Assembly: GCF_045635475.1 (NCBI RefSeq)
Contig: NZ_JBJGXI010000032.1
Location: 1-64,000 of the forward strand
Length of the DNA: 64,000 nucleotides
Direction: 5' to 3'
Source: JBJGXI01 sp045635475
GTDB taxonomy: Bacteria > Bacillota > Bacilli > Bacillales > Amphibacillaceae
The notes beneath the pieces are model-generated. The model was not told where the DNA came from and searched no databases. It worked only from the letters and a program-made list of their open reading frames with translations. Made by a program: the position numbers and the translations under genes. Numbering within the stretch: the stretch's first letter is position 1; the number at the start of each line of letters is the position of its first letter. Positions 52,213-61,716 of this stretch are shown here, piece by piece.

Positions 52213-52839
52213 TTATTCTTCATAAAAAAGCCCGTTCCAAAAGAAGCGAATGATTTGCACAGCTGTTTCCTCTGTAGATGAAAAGATTCGCTTATGATCT
52301 GCGTTTTTGTAATTACCAACTTTTAATAGTGAAGCGTAGGTGTGTGCTGCAAATGTAGGGTTAATATTACTGATTTCTCCGTCTTTTATTTCTCGAATGA
52401 AGGCATCTTCTAATGCAGCATACATCTGTTGCTCTGCTTCTTGTATTTTTTTAGTTTGTTGCTCCGTTAACACATGTTTCGCTTCTCTCATGAAACTGTC
52501 TAAATCCATGTCTACAGTAGCATTTAAGTGTGCTGCTGCTACGTTTAATAAGCGTGTCTTTAGTGGTAGTTCATCCTCTAACATGGTTTGCATTTGTTTC
52601 CGTATCCAAACCATCATTTGTACCATAGTTTCTGTGAATAAAGCTGCTTTACTTTCATAATAATAGTAGACAGTTGCTTTTGTAACGTTACACTTTTTTG
52701 CAACTTCATCAACCGATACCTCTTTGTAGCCATTCGCTAGGAAAAGCGCTGTAGCAGCGTGCAGAATTTTTTCATTCGTAGGTTGTTTTTGTTCACTAGC
52801 TCGAGGTCGACCTAGTGCTTTTGGGTGTCTGTCTTTCAT
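52213..52839 (-). CDS. TetR-family repressor of an MMPL exporter
   Basis: 208 residues. HTH: NEKILHAATALFLANGYKEVSVDEVAKKCNVTKATVYYYYESK. The N-terminus is basic (KALGRPRASEQKQP). It is divergent from the MMPL gene, with 137 bases between starts. The strong MMPL promoter in the gap has the partial dyad ACTAACCAGT in its spacer, a likely operator. Confidence 0.87.
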   Translation of the reverse strand: MKDRHPKALGRPRASEQKQPTNEKILHAATALFLANGYKEVSVDEVAKKCNVTKATVYYYYESKAALFTETMVQMMVWIRKQMQTMLEDELPLKTRLLNVAAAHLNATVDMDLDSFMREAKHVLTEQQTKKIQEAEQQMYAALEDAFIREIKDGEISNINPTFAAHTYASLLKVGNYKNADHKRIFSSTEETAVQIIRFFWNGLFYEE

Positions 52840-52897
52840 CCTCGTTCGCTCCTCGCCTAATCATTGCACTGTTATTATATCATATAAGCAATAATTG

Positions 52898-52926
52898 TTG
52901 ATAATTAACTAACCAGTATATATAAT
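52898..52926 (+). promoter_or_regulatory. Sigma-A promoter of the MMPL gene with candidate TetR operator
   Basis: TTGATA (52898-52903), an exact 17-base spacer and TATAAT (52921-52926). The spacer includes ACTAACCAGT (52908-52917), a partial dyad (ACT/AGT), where a repressor would block RNA polymerase. Confidence 0.65.
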
Positions 52927-52976
52927 TAATTCAGCGTCACTTGATACAGTCGTAGTTGAAGGAGAGGAGTGAAGTG

Positions 52977-55199
52977 ATGAAAGGCTTGGATAGTTGGGAG
53001 AAGGTAGTAGCTGGTTCAAAAAGTAGATGGATTAGTTTAGTATTTTGGGTAGCGATGGTTGCAATTCTATCGGCAGTCTTGCCTTCTGTAGGAGATGTGG
53101 AACCTGGATCTAATGATTTATTGCCAGAAGATGCGATGTCTGTAGAAGCATCGAAAATTTCTGATGAACAATTTCCTAATGATAGCGGTGTTCCTTTATT
53201 AATTATTTGGAATCGCTCAGAGGGATTAACAGAATCAGATTATGAGGCGGTTCAAAGCCTGTATAAAGGGCTTATAGAAGAGCCATTAGTTGAACAAACA
53301 ATGGTACCACCATTTGATCAGATTCCAGTCCAGGCACTCATGCAATCCGCATCCAGTGATGGGGAGGCGCTAACCACGCCAGTGTTTTTTGATAAAACTG
53401 CATTAACCGGAGATTTACAGCTAGCATTAGAAGAGCTAGAACAAAGGATCAATAAGCTCACAGAAAACGGACCAGTCAGCAACCAGTTAGAGAGTGATGG
53501 TTTGCATATTCGTTTTACAGGTCCAGTTGGTATTCAGACCGATGCAGTTTCGTTATTTTCTCAAGCTGATGTGACATTACTTATCGCAACTGTATTACTC
53601 GTATTAATATTATTAATATTGCTTTATCGTTCACCATTATTAGCAATCGTACCACTAATTGGCGTCGGATTTGCATATGGCATCATTAATCCAGTGTTAG
53701 GATTAATGGCGAGCAACGGATGGATTGTCGTCGATGATCAGGCAATTTCGATTATGACGGTGCTTTTATTTGGTGCAGGAACGGATTATTGTTTATTCCT
53801 TATTTCGCGCTATCGAGACGAATTGCAATTAGAACCAAATAAATACAAAGCATTGCAGCTAGCTATATCCAATTCTGGCGGTGCGATTATGATGAGTGCT
53901 TTGACGACGGTCTTAGGGTTGTTAACCTTATCACTTGCTCAATACGCCTCTTATGATCGTTTCGCAATTCCGTTTAGCTTAGCGATATTCATAATGGCAA
54001 TTGCAGTAATGACACTGTTACCCGCAATCCTTGCTTTACTTGGACGTGCAGCGTTTTTCCCGTTCATTCCAAGAACAGAGAAAATGACCAAAGAACTAGA
54101 GAAAAAGAAAGGCAAGCCTATCCGTCGGTCGAAACAAAGAAGTCGTTTTAGCGAATTAACTGGTAAATTAGTGACAGAGAAACCATGGCAAATAATAATT
54201 GTATGTATAGTGCTGTTAGGTGGATTAGCATTGTTTACCATAAAAATAGATTATACGTATGGTGTACTTGACTCATTTCCAGAAGATATGCCATCACGTG
54301 AAGGCTTCACTATCATCGCGGACCATTACCCTCCAGGTGAAATAGCACCTGTCCAGGTGATAGTCGATACAGATGGTACAGAAGTTAATATCCAGGAGAG
54401 TCTTGCTGCTTTAACAAATGTGGAAAGCGTAAGCGATCCAAGAACTGGGGAGGTCGATTCTGATTTAATACAGTACAGTCTGACATTATCTATTGACCCT
54501 TACTCGGCAGATGCAGTGGCAGAAATTCCGAAAATAAAAGAGGCTGTTACGAACATACTTGAGCAATCCGGTATAAGTGATGCTTCAGAGCAAGTGTGGA
54601 TTGGCGGGGAAACAGCTACACTTTATGAAACAGAAAAAATTACTAGCCGTGACCAAGACATCATTCGCCCTATAATACTTATCATTATAGCTATATTATT
54701 ATTGCTCTATTTACGATCAATCGTTGCTATGATTTATCTGCTTATTACTGTGGTATTATCGTATTTCTCTGCATTGGGTCTAGGTTGGTTACTCATTCAT
54801 TACGGTATGGGTGCCCCTGCGATGCAAGGTTTAATTCCACTGTATGCATTTGTATTTTTAGTCGCGCTTGGCGGTGATTATAACATATTTATGATCTCAA
54901 GAATTTGGAAAAACAGACGAAAGATGCCGTTGAAAAAAGCAATTGCTGAAGGTGTCGGCGAAACGAGTAGTGTGATATCATCTGCTGGTTTAATTTTAGC
55001 AGGAACTTTCTCGGTGTTAGCGGTTCTGCCCTTACAAGTACTTGTTCAATTTGGTACAGTAACCGCAATAGGCGTATTATTGGATACATTTATTGTTAGA
55101 CCTTTACTCGTACCAGCAATAACAATGGTACTTGGCAGATTTGCTTTCTGGCCAGGTAAACTGTCAAAAGAAGAAGATTACGAACAAGAGCGGGGATAA
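52977..55199 (+). CDS. MMPL/RND-family membrane transporter
   Basis: 740 residues: TM1 near 20-35, a large outer loop, TM2-6 (about 200-360), a cytoplasmic charged stretch (ELEKKKGKPIRRSKQRS), then the same plan repeated, TM7-12. The MMPL hallmarks are LFGAGTDYCLFLISRYRDEL and VALGGDYNIFMISRIWK (GxDYxxFxxxR, twice), as in YdfJ/YdgH of B. subtilis and mycobacterial MmpL. Likely exports a lipid or drug, controlled by the divergent TetR. ATG 52977 follows GGAGAGGAG. Confidence 0.87.
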   Translation: MKGLDSWEKVVAGSKSRWISLVFWVAMVAILSAVLPSVGDVEPGSNDLLPEDAMSVEASKISDEQFPNDSGVPLLIIWNRSEGLTESDYEAVQSLYKGLIEEPLVEQTMVPPFDQIPVQALMQSASSDGEALTTPVFFDKTALTGDLQLALEELEQRINKLTENGPVSNQLESDGLHIRFTGPVGIQTDAVSLFSQADVTLLIATVLLVLILLILLYRSPLLAIVPLIGVGFAYGIINPVLGLMASNGWIVVDDQAISIMTVLLFGAGTDYCLFLISRYRDELQLEPNKYKALQLAISNSGGAIMMSALTTVLGLLTLSLAQYASYDRFAIPFSLAIFIMAIAVMTLLPAILALLGRAAFFPFIPRTEKMTKELEKKKGKPIRRSKQRSRFSELTGKLVTEKPWQIIIVCIVLLGGLALFTIKIDYTYGVLDSFPEDMPSREGFTIIADHYPPGEIAPVQVIVDTDGTEVNIQESLAALTNVESVSDPRTGEVDSDLIQYSLTLSIDPYSADAVAEIPKIKEAVTNILEQSGISDASEQVWIGGETATLYETEKITSRDQDIIRPIILIIIAILLLLYLRSIVAMIYLLITVVLSYFSALGLGWLLIHYGMGAPAMQGLIPLYAFVFLVALGGDYNIFMISRIWKNRRKMPLKKAIAEGVGETSSVISSAGLILAGTFSVLAVLPLQVLVQFGTVTAIGVLLDTFIVRPLLVPAITMVLGRFAFWPGKLSKEEDYEQERG

Positions 55200-55209
55200 A
55201 ATAGATAAA

Positions 55210-55244
55210 CAAAACGGGAGGTGCATGTGCACTTCCCGTTTTTA
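55210..55244. terminator. Bidirectional terminator between MMPL and MFS genes
   Basis: AAAACGGGAGGTGCA and TGCACTTCCCGTTTTT form a long stem. Confidence 0.9.
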
Positions 55245-55279
55245 TAAGAATCAATAAACGTGCGTGGGAAATTGACTAT

Positions 55280-56590
55280 TTAGGCTAAGCTATTTACCTT
55301 CGAACTAGTATCTTTATCAATTTGAGATGTATCAAATTGCTCTAATCCTACATATGCTGCGTCAATTTCCTTCACAATAGGTAAACCTCTTAAATCTTTA
55401 TTAAAGAATAACCAGTATATGGGCACTACTGCGATGCCGAGTGCAGTGCATCCAAATACGAGTTGGCTGCCAATGAGTTCAGTCATTGTACCGCCGATCA
55501 ATGATCCGACCGGCATTGCCACGGTGTTCACACTCATTAACACAGAAAATACTCTTCCTAACAAATGATCTGGAACTACAGATTGCATAAGTGCTGCAAA
55601 AATAACATTCGTCATACCGATAGGAATCCAAGCCATTCCAAAAAGCGCAATACTTACAGCAGTCCATGGAACGATAGAAGATACGAACCAAAAGCAAGAT
55701 CCGAACAGAAAAGAAATGATGGCAAACTTACCTAACGGAAATTTTTCAACCCAAGAAGCCGTTAATGCTCCTAGCAAAGACCCAGCAGACAATGCTGCTA
55801 AGTAATAACCATAAATGTGTGAACCGCCTAACGTGTCACCGAGTACAGGTAAAACGGCAATTGTAGCACCAATTGCGAAGTTTGCAACAACACTACCGAA
55901 TACTATTTTTTCAATTAAACTACCACGAATAAAAGATACTCCTTCTTTAATTTCTCCAACGTAAGCTTTCATCGTTTCTTTTATGGGTCTCTTTTGCTTG
56001 GATTTTTGCTGCTTCTTTTTTTGTGGAATATTTAAAGATAAAAATAACAAAGCGGCAGCGAGAAATGTAATCGAGTCAATAATGTATAAAGAAACTGCAC
56101 CGACCGCAGCTACAAGAATACCAGCAAGTGCATTAAATGTTAAATCTACACCTTGATAAGCAAACGAAAAGGCAGAGTTTCCCTTTACGAGCTCATCCTT
56201 TGATAAAATTTTTGGTAACGCTGCTGATTGTGCGGGGTAAGCAATTTGGTTTACTAATGTTGCTAGCGGCATAACCGTTAGCACGACTGCCACATTCAAT
56301 AAATCTAGAAAATGAAAAATAGGAATGATAATAATAAGGATAAATTCAATAAGCTGGGATACGACTAATGTCCATTTTAATGACCAACGATCTACAAACG
56401 GCCCAGCCAAAAATTGAAGTGATTGTGGGAGGAGGGTTAAAAAACCAGCTAATCCTGTATAAAAAGCAGAACCACCTAATTCATACACGAGCCACATGGC
56501 TGCCACTGCATAAAGGCTGTCTCCTGCATTGGATACTAATCTACCTAAAAATAAGAATGAAAAGTTTTTGTTTTTAAATACGTTTAACAT
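55280..56590 (-). CDS. MFS exporter, DHA3 (MefA-like) family
   Basis: 436 residues, about 12 hydrophobic segments. The start FKNKNFSFLFLGRLVSNAGDSLYAVAAMWLVYELGG and FLAGPFVDRWSLKWTLVVSQLIEF are typical of the DHA3 macrolide-type exporters. A basic loop (IPQKKKQQKSKQKRP) lies between the two halves. Substrates are unknown. ATG 56590 is correctly spaced from AAAGGAG. No adjacent regulator. Confidence 0.85.
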   Translation of the reverse strand: MLNVFKNKNFSFLFLGRLVSNAGDSLYAVAAMWLVYELGGSAFYTGLAGFLTLLPQSLQFLAGPFVDRWSLKWTLVVSQLIEFILIIIIPIFHFLDLLNVAVVLTVMPLATLVNQIAYPAQSAALPKILSKDELVKGNSAFSFAYQGVDLTFNALAGILVAAVGAVSLYIIDSITFLAAALLFLSLNIPQKKKQQKSKQKRPIKETMKAYVGEIKEGVSFIRGSLIEKIVFGSVVANFAIGATIAVLPVLGDTLGGSHIYGYYLAALSAGSLLGALTASWVEKFPLGKFAIISFLFGSCFWFVSSIVPWTAVSIALFGMAWIPIGMTNVIFAALMQSVVPDHLLGRVFSVLMSVNTVAMPVGSLIGGTMTELIGSQLVFGCTALGIAVVPIYWLFFNKDLRGLPIVKEIDAAYVGLEQFDTSQIDKDTSSKVNSLA

Positions 56591-56699
56591 GATCCGCACT
56601 CCTTTATCTCTTTGATAATTCTAGTATAAAGAGGAGTTGTGCGTAGCTAAACATACTAGGACTGTAAATCGAGTCCGTCTAAGGTCTGATTTACAAAGA

Positions 56700-56739
56700 A
56701 AAAAACATCCTTAACGATTCATGTTAAGGATGTTTCTTT
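56700..56739 (-). terminator. Terminator of the downstream minus-strand gene
   Basis: AAACATCCTTAAC and GTTAAGGATGTTT form a perfect stem; the A-run on the left is the T-run of the minus-strand transcript. Confidence 0.9.
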
Positions 56740-56745
56740 ACGTGA

Positions 56746-57189
56746 CTATTTGCGTCTAAAACCTTCTTGTTCTAAGTAAGAAGCTGCTCCACTATATGTT
56801 GGGAATGTGCCGTCCAGCATGTCTCCTGCATAGACGTTCCATAAATCAAAATCGTGGAATATTGTAAGAATTTGTTGATCAGCGTTTATCCAATCTTCTT
56901 CAAAATTATCCTCTGAGAGCGACGCAATCGATTCTGCTATAACTTTGCGAAGCTGTTCTTCCGTGAAATCACGGATATTTACCATACCTTTATCATCGAT
57001 GGAATATTTCTCTTCAATCATTTCGGCGTAAACATAGCCGTTTCCATTCGGATGTAAGTGGTATACGACAGTTACTTTATCATAAATACTCTCTTGATAA
57101 TGAAAATTGACTCGTCCAAGAGACACCTCTTTGCGTTGTAATTCAGGAAAAGATTCAATAATAGCAAGTTTTTCTTCAAATGTAAGCAT
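56746..57189 (-). CDS. Uncharacterised conserved-looking soluble protein
   Basis: 147 residues with no membrane segment. Opens MLTFEEKLAIIESFPELQRKEVSLGRVNFHY, has VVYHLHPNGNGYVYAEMI and DDKGMVNIRDFTEEQLRKVI in the middle, and a tyrosine/phenylalanine-rich end. It appears well ordered (mixed alpha/beta) and has an optimal ribosome site (GGAGGT), so it is a real gene. I do not know its function. Confidence 0.65.
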   Translation of the reverse strand: MLTFEEKLAIIESFPELQRKEVSLGRVNFHYQESIYDKVTVVYHLHPNGNGYVYAEMIEEKYSIDDKGMVNIRDFTEEQLRKVIAESIASLSEDNFEEDWINADQQILTIFHDFDLWNVYAGDMLDGTFPTYSGAASYLEQEGFRRK

Positions 57190-57285
57190 AGTACCTCCAA
57201 AGGTTGTTAATATTTCGTCCATATTATACCACTTTATAGTTGATACATACCAATTCAATAGATTGTAGCTAGAAATAAAAAAATA

Positions 57286-57329
57286 TTGCTTATTATGTCA
57301 CGATGCGATATAGTCGAGATGTGACATAA
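57286..57329 (+). promoter_or_regulatory. PadR-operon promoter with overlapping operator dyad
   Basis: TTGCTT (57286-57291), 17-base spacer, TATAGT (57309-57314). TTATGTCAC (57293-57301) and GTGACATAA (57321-57329) are perfect inverted repeats around the -10 box. PadR family operators contain ATGT...ACAT dyads, so this is very probably where the encoded PadR protein binds. Confidence 0.7.
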
Positions 57330-57355
57330 TAGATCTATGAAAATAGGTGAGAACA

Positions 57356-57688
57356 GTGAAAAGTGAAAAAATATTAAAATCTTATATCCCAATGACGGAA
57401 ACGGCATTTTACATTCTTCTGTCTTTAACAGAGCCACGACATGGATACGGGATAATCAAACATGTTGAACATATAACGAATAATCGAATTAAATTAGGAT
57501 CTGGAACGGTATATGGGACGCTAACTAAAATGCAACGAGATCAAATTATTATGGTATATGCTGATGAGGAAAGAAAGAAAATTTACGAAATCACGTTGAT
57601 AGGCAAACGGTTAATGCGAGAAGAGATAGTAAGACTGAAAGAGCTTCATCAAAACGCTTTACAGTATGAGGGGGATTTCTATGATTAA
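57356..57688 (+). CDS. PadR-family transcriptional regulator
   Basis: 110 residues, the short PadR form. Winged helix: TETAFYILLSLTEPRHGYGIIKHVE...LGSGTVYGTLTKMQRDQIIMVY, then a C-terminal helix (REEIVRLKELHQNAL) for dimerisation. The GTG start at 57356 follows AGGTGAG. Its last codons overlap the start of the DUF2812 gene by 8 bases, the usual PadR-DUF2812 coupling. It very probably represses its own operon through the dyad upstream. Confidence 0.87.
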   Translation: MKSEKILKSYIPMTETAFYILLSLTEPRHGYGIIKHVEHITNNRIKLGSGTVYGTLTKMQRDQIIMVYADEERKKIYEITLIGKRLMREEIVRLKELHQNALQYEGDFYD

Positions 57689-58847
57689 AAAAGTCTTTAA
57701 ACCATTCTGGAGCTATGAGGTGGATAAAACAGAACAATGGCTTACATCAATGGCGGAGCAAGGATACCATCTTGTAAAGATACATCTAAAATCACGTCAG
57801 TTCATCTTTGAAAAAGGCAATCCAAAACATGTAACCTATCGTATTACCTATGACAAGTCGCAGGTTAATAGCTTGCCAACGGCCTTAGAAAATGAAGGCT
57901 GGCAGCAAGTGTTCTACGATAAAAATTGGCAGATTACACGAAATGAAAATAGTATAAATCAAATAGAGAGATACCCGATTCGGGATGGTATTTTTAAACG
58001 TAATCGAACAATCATGCACATTTTTGCGGCAATCTTGGCATATATGGTATTCACGTCATTATTACCGATATTTTTTTCTGTATTAATGTTAATTACAGGA
58101 GGCACAATTGAGATTGAAGGTAGCCCTTTTTGGGTATTAACGATAGCTGTAGCTGTGTCATGTTGGACTATTGTACCTTATTCTGTTTATAAACTCTACA
58201 AATTTAACAAAAGGATCAATGGAACAAATATAAATCAGATTGCTACTCGTTCTAATGAGAGACAGTTAAAAGGCACGGATGAGATGATTGTAAAAAGAAG
58301 AATAGGCTGGATATATTCTCCAGATAAACTAGAAAAGTGGCTCGAAGAAATGGAACTGGCTGGAAATCATCTTGTTCGTATTGGTAAATTAGGTGTTAGC
58401 TTTCACTTTCTCAAAGGCTCACCGAGGAAGGTTAGTTATTGTGCAGATTATCAAAATAGTTTAACGCAAAGTTATTTTGATCTTCATAAACAAGCAGGCT
58501 GGCAACCGGTATTTACTTCGAATGCACTGTTGAATAAATGGACAATATGGTCAAAAACCTACGAGAGTAGTGAAGAAGTACCTCAGTTATATAGCGATCC
58601 TTACCATTTGTTAAAACATGCAAAACGTGTGACCATTACGCATATATCTATATTTTCTCCGTTGATTATTATGTATGTGTACGTAATCTTATCGAGTATA
58701 AATCTAGAACGAAGCTATGATCAACCGGTAATGACCTTCGATTGGTTTACTCTTATCATTTTTGGGTTAGTCATTATCGAGTTTGGCACATTTGTTATTA
58801 AATCATTTCTTTATTATGTTCGGGTTAAGCAATCAGTCAATAATTAA
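57681..58847 (+). CDS. DUF2812 membrane protein with two DUF2812 units
   Basis: 388 residues. Residues 1-95 (KVFKPFWSYEVDKTEQWLTSMAEQGYHLV ... NEGWQQVFYDKNW) and about 205-300 (RIGWIYSPDKLEKWLEEMELAGNHLV ... QAGWQPVFTSN) are two copies of the DUF2812 domain, each followed by two hydrophobic helices. Most members have one copy, so this is an internal duplication. It is always found with PadR regulators, and the function is unknown; a membrane stress role is often assumed. ATG 57681 follows GAGGGGG. Confidence 0.82.
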   Translation: MIKKVFKPFWSYEVDKTEQWLTSMAEQGYHLVKIHLKSRQFIFEKGNPKHVTYRITYDKSQVNSLPTALENEGWQQVFYDKNWQITRNENSINQIERYPIRDGIFKRNRTIMHIFAAILAYMVFTSLLPIFFSVLMLITGGTIEIEGSPFWVLTIAVAVSCWTIVPYSVYKLYKFNKRINGTNINQIATRSNERQLKGTDEMIVKRRIGWIYSPDKLEKWLEEMELAGNHLVRIGKLGVSFHFLKGSPRKVSYCADYQNSLTQSYFDLHKQAGWQPVFTSNALLNKWTIWSKTYESSEEVPQLYSDPYHLLKHAKRVTITHISIFSPLIIMYVYVILSSINLERSYDQPVMTFDWFTLIIFGLVIIEFGTFVIKSFLYYVRVKQSVNN

Positions 58848-58913
58848 ACCACTTAACAAATAGGCTAGGATTCCCCTTCAAAATCTATGATGTTTTGGAG
58901 TGGTTCACACAGT

Positions 58914-58943
58914 AAAAAAGGCAGGCCAATAAGGCTTGCCTTC
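58914..58943 (-). terminator. Terminator of yabR
   Basis: AGGCAGGCC and GGCTTGCCT pair with one wobble. The A-run to the left is the U-run of the minus-strand message. Confidence 0.8.
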
Positions 58944-58975
58944 ATCTATATGGTGATATTTAAGATCCATTAGAT

Positions 58976-59410
58976 TTAACCGCGTCGTCCGCCTCTGCCA
59001 CCACGTTTTCCTTCTGTGTTGCGTTTAAGGCTTGATAAGTTTTCTTCACTGGATTTGAGGAATGAAGCCATTTTATCTTCAAAACTTTCTTTTGGTTTAA
59101 AGTTGCTTCTTCCACCCCTATTATCCCTTCCTTGACGATTTGGACGTTGGGAATATGAAGAACTTGGTCTTTCCGGTTTATCAACAGCTTTTTTGATGGA
59201 CAAGGCGGTTTTCCCGTCTTTTTCACTAATTACTTTTACTTGAACTTCATCGCCTACTTTAAGATGGTCATTGACATCCTTTACATAACTGTCAGCTACT
59301 TCACTGATATGAACGAGACCTGTTGTGCCACCTGGTAATTCTACGAATGCTCCAAAATTAGTGATGCCTGTTACTTTACCTTGAACCTTGCTTCCAACTT
59401 CGACTGACAA
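58976..59410 (-). CDS. yabR: S1 RNA-binding domain protein YabR
   Basis: 144 residues. The S1 domain (1-75) reads VEVGSKVQGKVTGITNFGAF, then VELPGGTTGLVHISEVAD and DHLKVGDEVQVKV, nearly the YabR consensus. It is followed by a basic, arginine/glycine-rich tail ending GKRGGRGGRRG, which should increase RNA binding. YabR is normally close to divIC, but here it stands alone. The start follows GAGGGGG. The function is in RNA binding and is not known in detail. Confidence 0.88.
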   Translation of the reverse strand: MSVEVGSKVQGKVTGITNFGAFVELPGGTTGLVHISEVADSYVKDVNDHLKVGDEVQVKVISEKDGKTALSIKKAVDKPERPSSSYSQRPNRQGRDNRGGRSNFKPKESFEDKMASFLKSSEENLSSLKRNTEGKRGGRGGRRG

Positions 59411-59629
59411 AAAATTTCCCCCTCAGGTAATTTTAAAACCAATTTATTATAACAAGATTTTCGAACAATATCAATTGGCATTTGCCTTTAATCAGCTTTA
59501 TACGTTAAAATTCAACGAAATAGTATATGATTTCAGTTCTATTGTAACGAATTTAATGACCAATTGACAAGTCACGTGAACAAGAGTAAATTTTTAAAGT
59601 GACTACCGATTAGATAAGGAGGAATAATC

Positions 59630-60982
59630 TTGTCGTATCTGAAGAAAAAAATTAATCAATTGTCACCTGCGCAAATGATTGTTTCTTTTTATATCATTTC
59701 TGTCGTTGTATCGACTTGTTTGCTTAGTCTTCCTGTTGCTGTAAAACAAGGTTTTCATTGGTCATTTATCGATGTTGTGTTTACTGCTGTTAGTGCGGTA
59801 AGTGTGACTGGTCTGTCTGTTGTTTCAGTAGCCGATACATTTAGTACAGCTGGAATATTTATATTATTGTTCATTCTACAATTTGGCGGAATAGGGATTA
59901 TGACACTAGGCACATTTGTTTGGTTATTACTCGGAAAGAAAATAGGTCTGAAGGAAAGACGGTTAATTATGACCGATCAAAATCAGTCTAACTTTTCAGG
60001 AATAGTAAAATTAATGAAGCAAATCTTAACGATTATAGTATTGATTGAGTTAATTGGTGCATTAATCTTAGGTACATACTTTCTAAACTACTTCCCGAGC
60101 TGGCAAGAAGCATTTTTACAAGGCTTATTTGCTTCGGTTAGTGCAACGACGAATGCAGGGTTTGACATAACTGGTAATTCACTTATTCCATTCGCGAATG
60201 ATTACTTTGTGCAATTTATTCATATTTTATTATTAACTTTAGGTGCTATTGGATTCCCTGTACTTATTGAATTTAAAGAATATATGACAAGACGAGAACA
60301 ATATCGCCATTATAACTTTTCTTTGTATACAAAATTAACTACGATAACTTTTTTTGCTTTAATGCTGTTTGGTACGATAATTATTCTGCTATTTGAATTC
60401 AATCATTTCTTTGCTGATAAGAGTTGGCATGAGTCGTTTTTTTACGCGTTTTTTCAATCAGCTACTACAAGAAATGGTGGATTGGCAACGATGGATGTTA
60501 GTCTATTTTCAGACCCTACATTATTAGCACTTTGTTTTCTTATGTTTATTGGTGCATCACCAAGTTCTGTTGGTGGTGGGATAAGAACGACTACATTTGC
60601 AGTAATTTTGTTAGTTTTGTACTCTTTTGCAAGAGGTCGCAAAAATGTGAAGGTATTTAGACGGCAGCTAGCTGAAGATGATATAAGACGATCTGTTGTT
60701 GTTAGTTTTCTAGCATTTTTGATTTGCTTTATAGCAACCATCGTACTATCAGCATCTGATCATTTTACATTGATGCAAACTGTGTTTGAAGTTAGTTCTG
60801 CTTTCGGCACAACTGGATTATCTATGGGGATTACACCTGATTTAAGTTTCATCGGTAAGATGGTCATCATTTTATTAATGTTTATCGGGAGAATCGGTAT
60901 TTTATCTTTTGTTTTCTTGTTTAGTAATAGAGACCAACACGATAGTTACGATTATCCAACCGAACAAGTCATTGTCGGATAA
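59630..60982 (+). CDS. ktrD: Potassium uptake protein KtrD (TrkH/KtrB family)
   Basis: 450 residues, KtrD length, with four M1-P-M2 repeats. The four filter loops show a glycine each: VSVTGLSV, ATTNAGFD, TTRNGGLA and GTTGLSM. ASPSSVGGGIRTTTFA is the intramembrane gating loop. It forms the K+ (Na+-linked) channel part and needs a KtrA/KtrC regulatory subunit, which is not next to it, the same as B. subtilis ktrD. TTG start after AGGAGGAA. Matters for osmotic adaptation. Confidence 0.9.
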   Translation: MSYLKKKINQLSPAQMIVSFYIISVVVSTCLLSLPVAVKQGFHWSFIDVVFTAVSAVSVTGLSVVSVADTFSTAGIFILLFILQFGGIGIMTLGTFVWLLLGKKIGLKERRLIMTDQNQSNFSGIVKLMKQILTIIVLIELIGALILGTYFLNYFPSWQEAFLQGLFASVSATTNAGFDITGNSLIPFANDYFVQFIHILLLTLGAIGFPVLIEFKEYMTRREQYRHYNFSLYTKLTTITFFALMLFGTIIILLFEFNHFFADKSWHESFFYAFFQSATTRNGGLATMDVSLFSDPTLLALCFLMFIGASPSSVGGGIRTTTFAVILLVLYSFARGRKNVKVFRRQLAEDDIRRSVVVSFLAFLICFIATIVLSASDHFTLMQTVFEVSSAFGTTGLSMGITPDLSFIGKMVIILLMFIGRIGILSFVFLFSNRDQHDSYDYPTEQVIVG

Positions 60983-61520
60983 TTATATAAATGAAAGGGA
61001 GATAGTCACGAAGATTATCTCCCTTTTCTTTACAAGGTAAGAAATTATATAAATTTGTATACGTGTCGAGCTCCATCGTTGATCTTAAATGAATATCGGT
61101 ACTAGCATTGTCATCCTTTTGTTCTTGTGGTGATTCGTCATTACTCTGTGTAATGGAGGTAAGGTTTAGCCCAACTATATATACTATCGCTATTGCAAAA
61201 CTTATTATATTTACGTTTGCTAGTGTTATCTGCTGATTTGAAATAAGCCCAATAAGTGTAATCGCTGATAATATAATCGCTATAAATCCGGTATACAAAT
61301 GATTATCAGATACGCGAAGAAACACCCCTTTTTTACGAAAATAGATATCCAGAGCGAACAACACAAAAATGTTAAATATAATAGTATCTAAACCATTTCC
61401 AACTGCAATATCTGCATTGTTAATCAAACTAGTTGATATCGTGACTGTCAATTCAGTAAAGATGTTGCTAATGTTAGCAGGATTGTCCTCGTCAGGAAAA
61501 CTCCAAATTTTGTATTTCGA
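60969..61520 (-). pseudogene. Decayed cation (Na+/Ca2+-type) antiporter fragment
   Basis: An open frame of about 183 codons begins just after TAG at 61521-61523 without a proper start. It reads IWSFPDEDNPANISNIFTEL, then TSLINNADIAVGNGLDTIIF and NIFVLFALDIYFRKKG, like the second half of CaCA-family exchangers (the GN-G-S/D-x-xFN region). Only about three membrane helices remain, the first half is gone, and the 3' end runs through the ktrD terminator into KtrD codons, so both ends are lost. A TTG at 61451 could start a 160-residue product but has no ribosome site. It is best seen as a remnant. Confidence 0.7.
60994..61029. terminator. Terminator after ktrD
   Basis: AAAGGGAGATA and TATCTCCCTTTTC pair. 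It lies inside the frame of the antiporter fragment. Confidence 0.8.
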
Positions 61521-61716
61521 CTAATAATATTTGCATAAATAGAGAAACGTATTTTTGCTAAAGCTGACGCGATAGCAGAAATACGGGAAACGAGAATATA
61601 TATGCAGTGATGAGTAACTGCTCCCCTCTTTAGTTTTTACTTAAGTATATAATGCAGAAATATTGTTTATTTCTCTGCAACTTGTGGTAAGTATTAATGA
61701 ATAAAGGAGTGTAAAT

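Noticed and set aside
58960..59226. 88-codon minus-strand frame in the yabR region
   Set aside because: It overlaps the S1-domain gene in another frame; YabR is the one with family motifs.
59411..59629. c-di-AMP (ydaO) riboswitch upstream of ktrD
   Set aside because: Such switches control ktrAB in bacilli, but none of the conserved motifs are in this short AT-rich gap.
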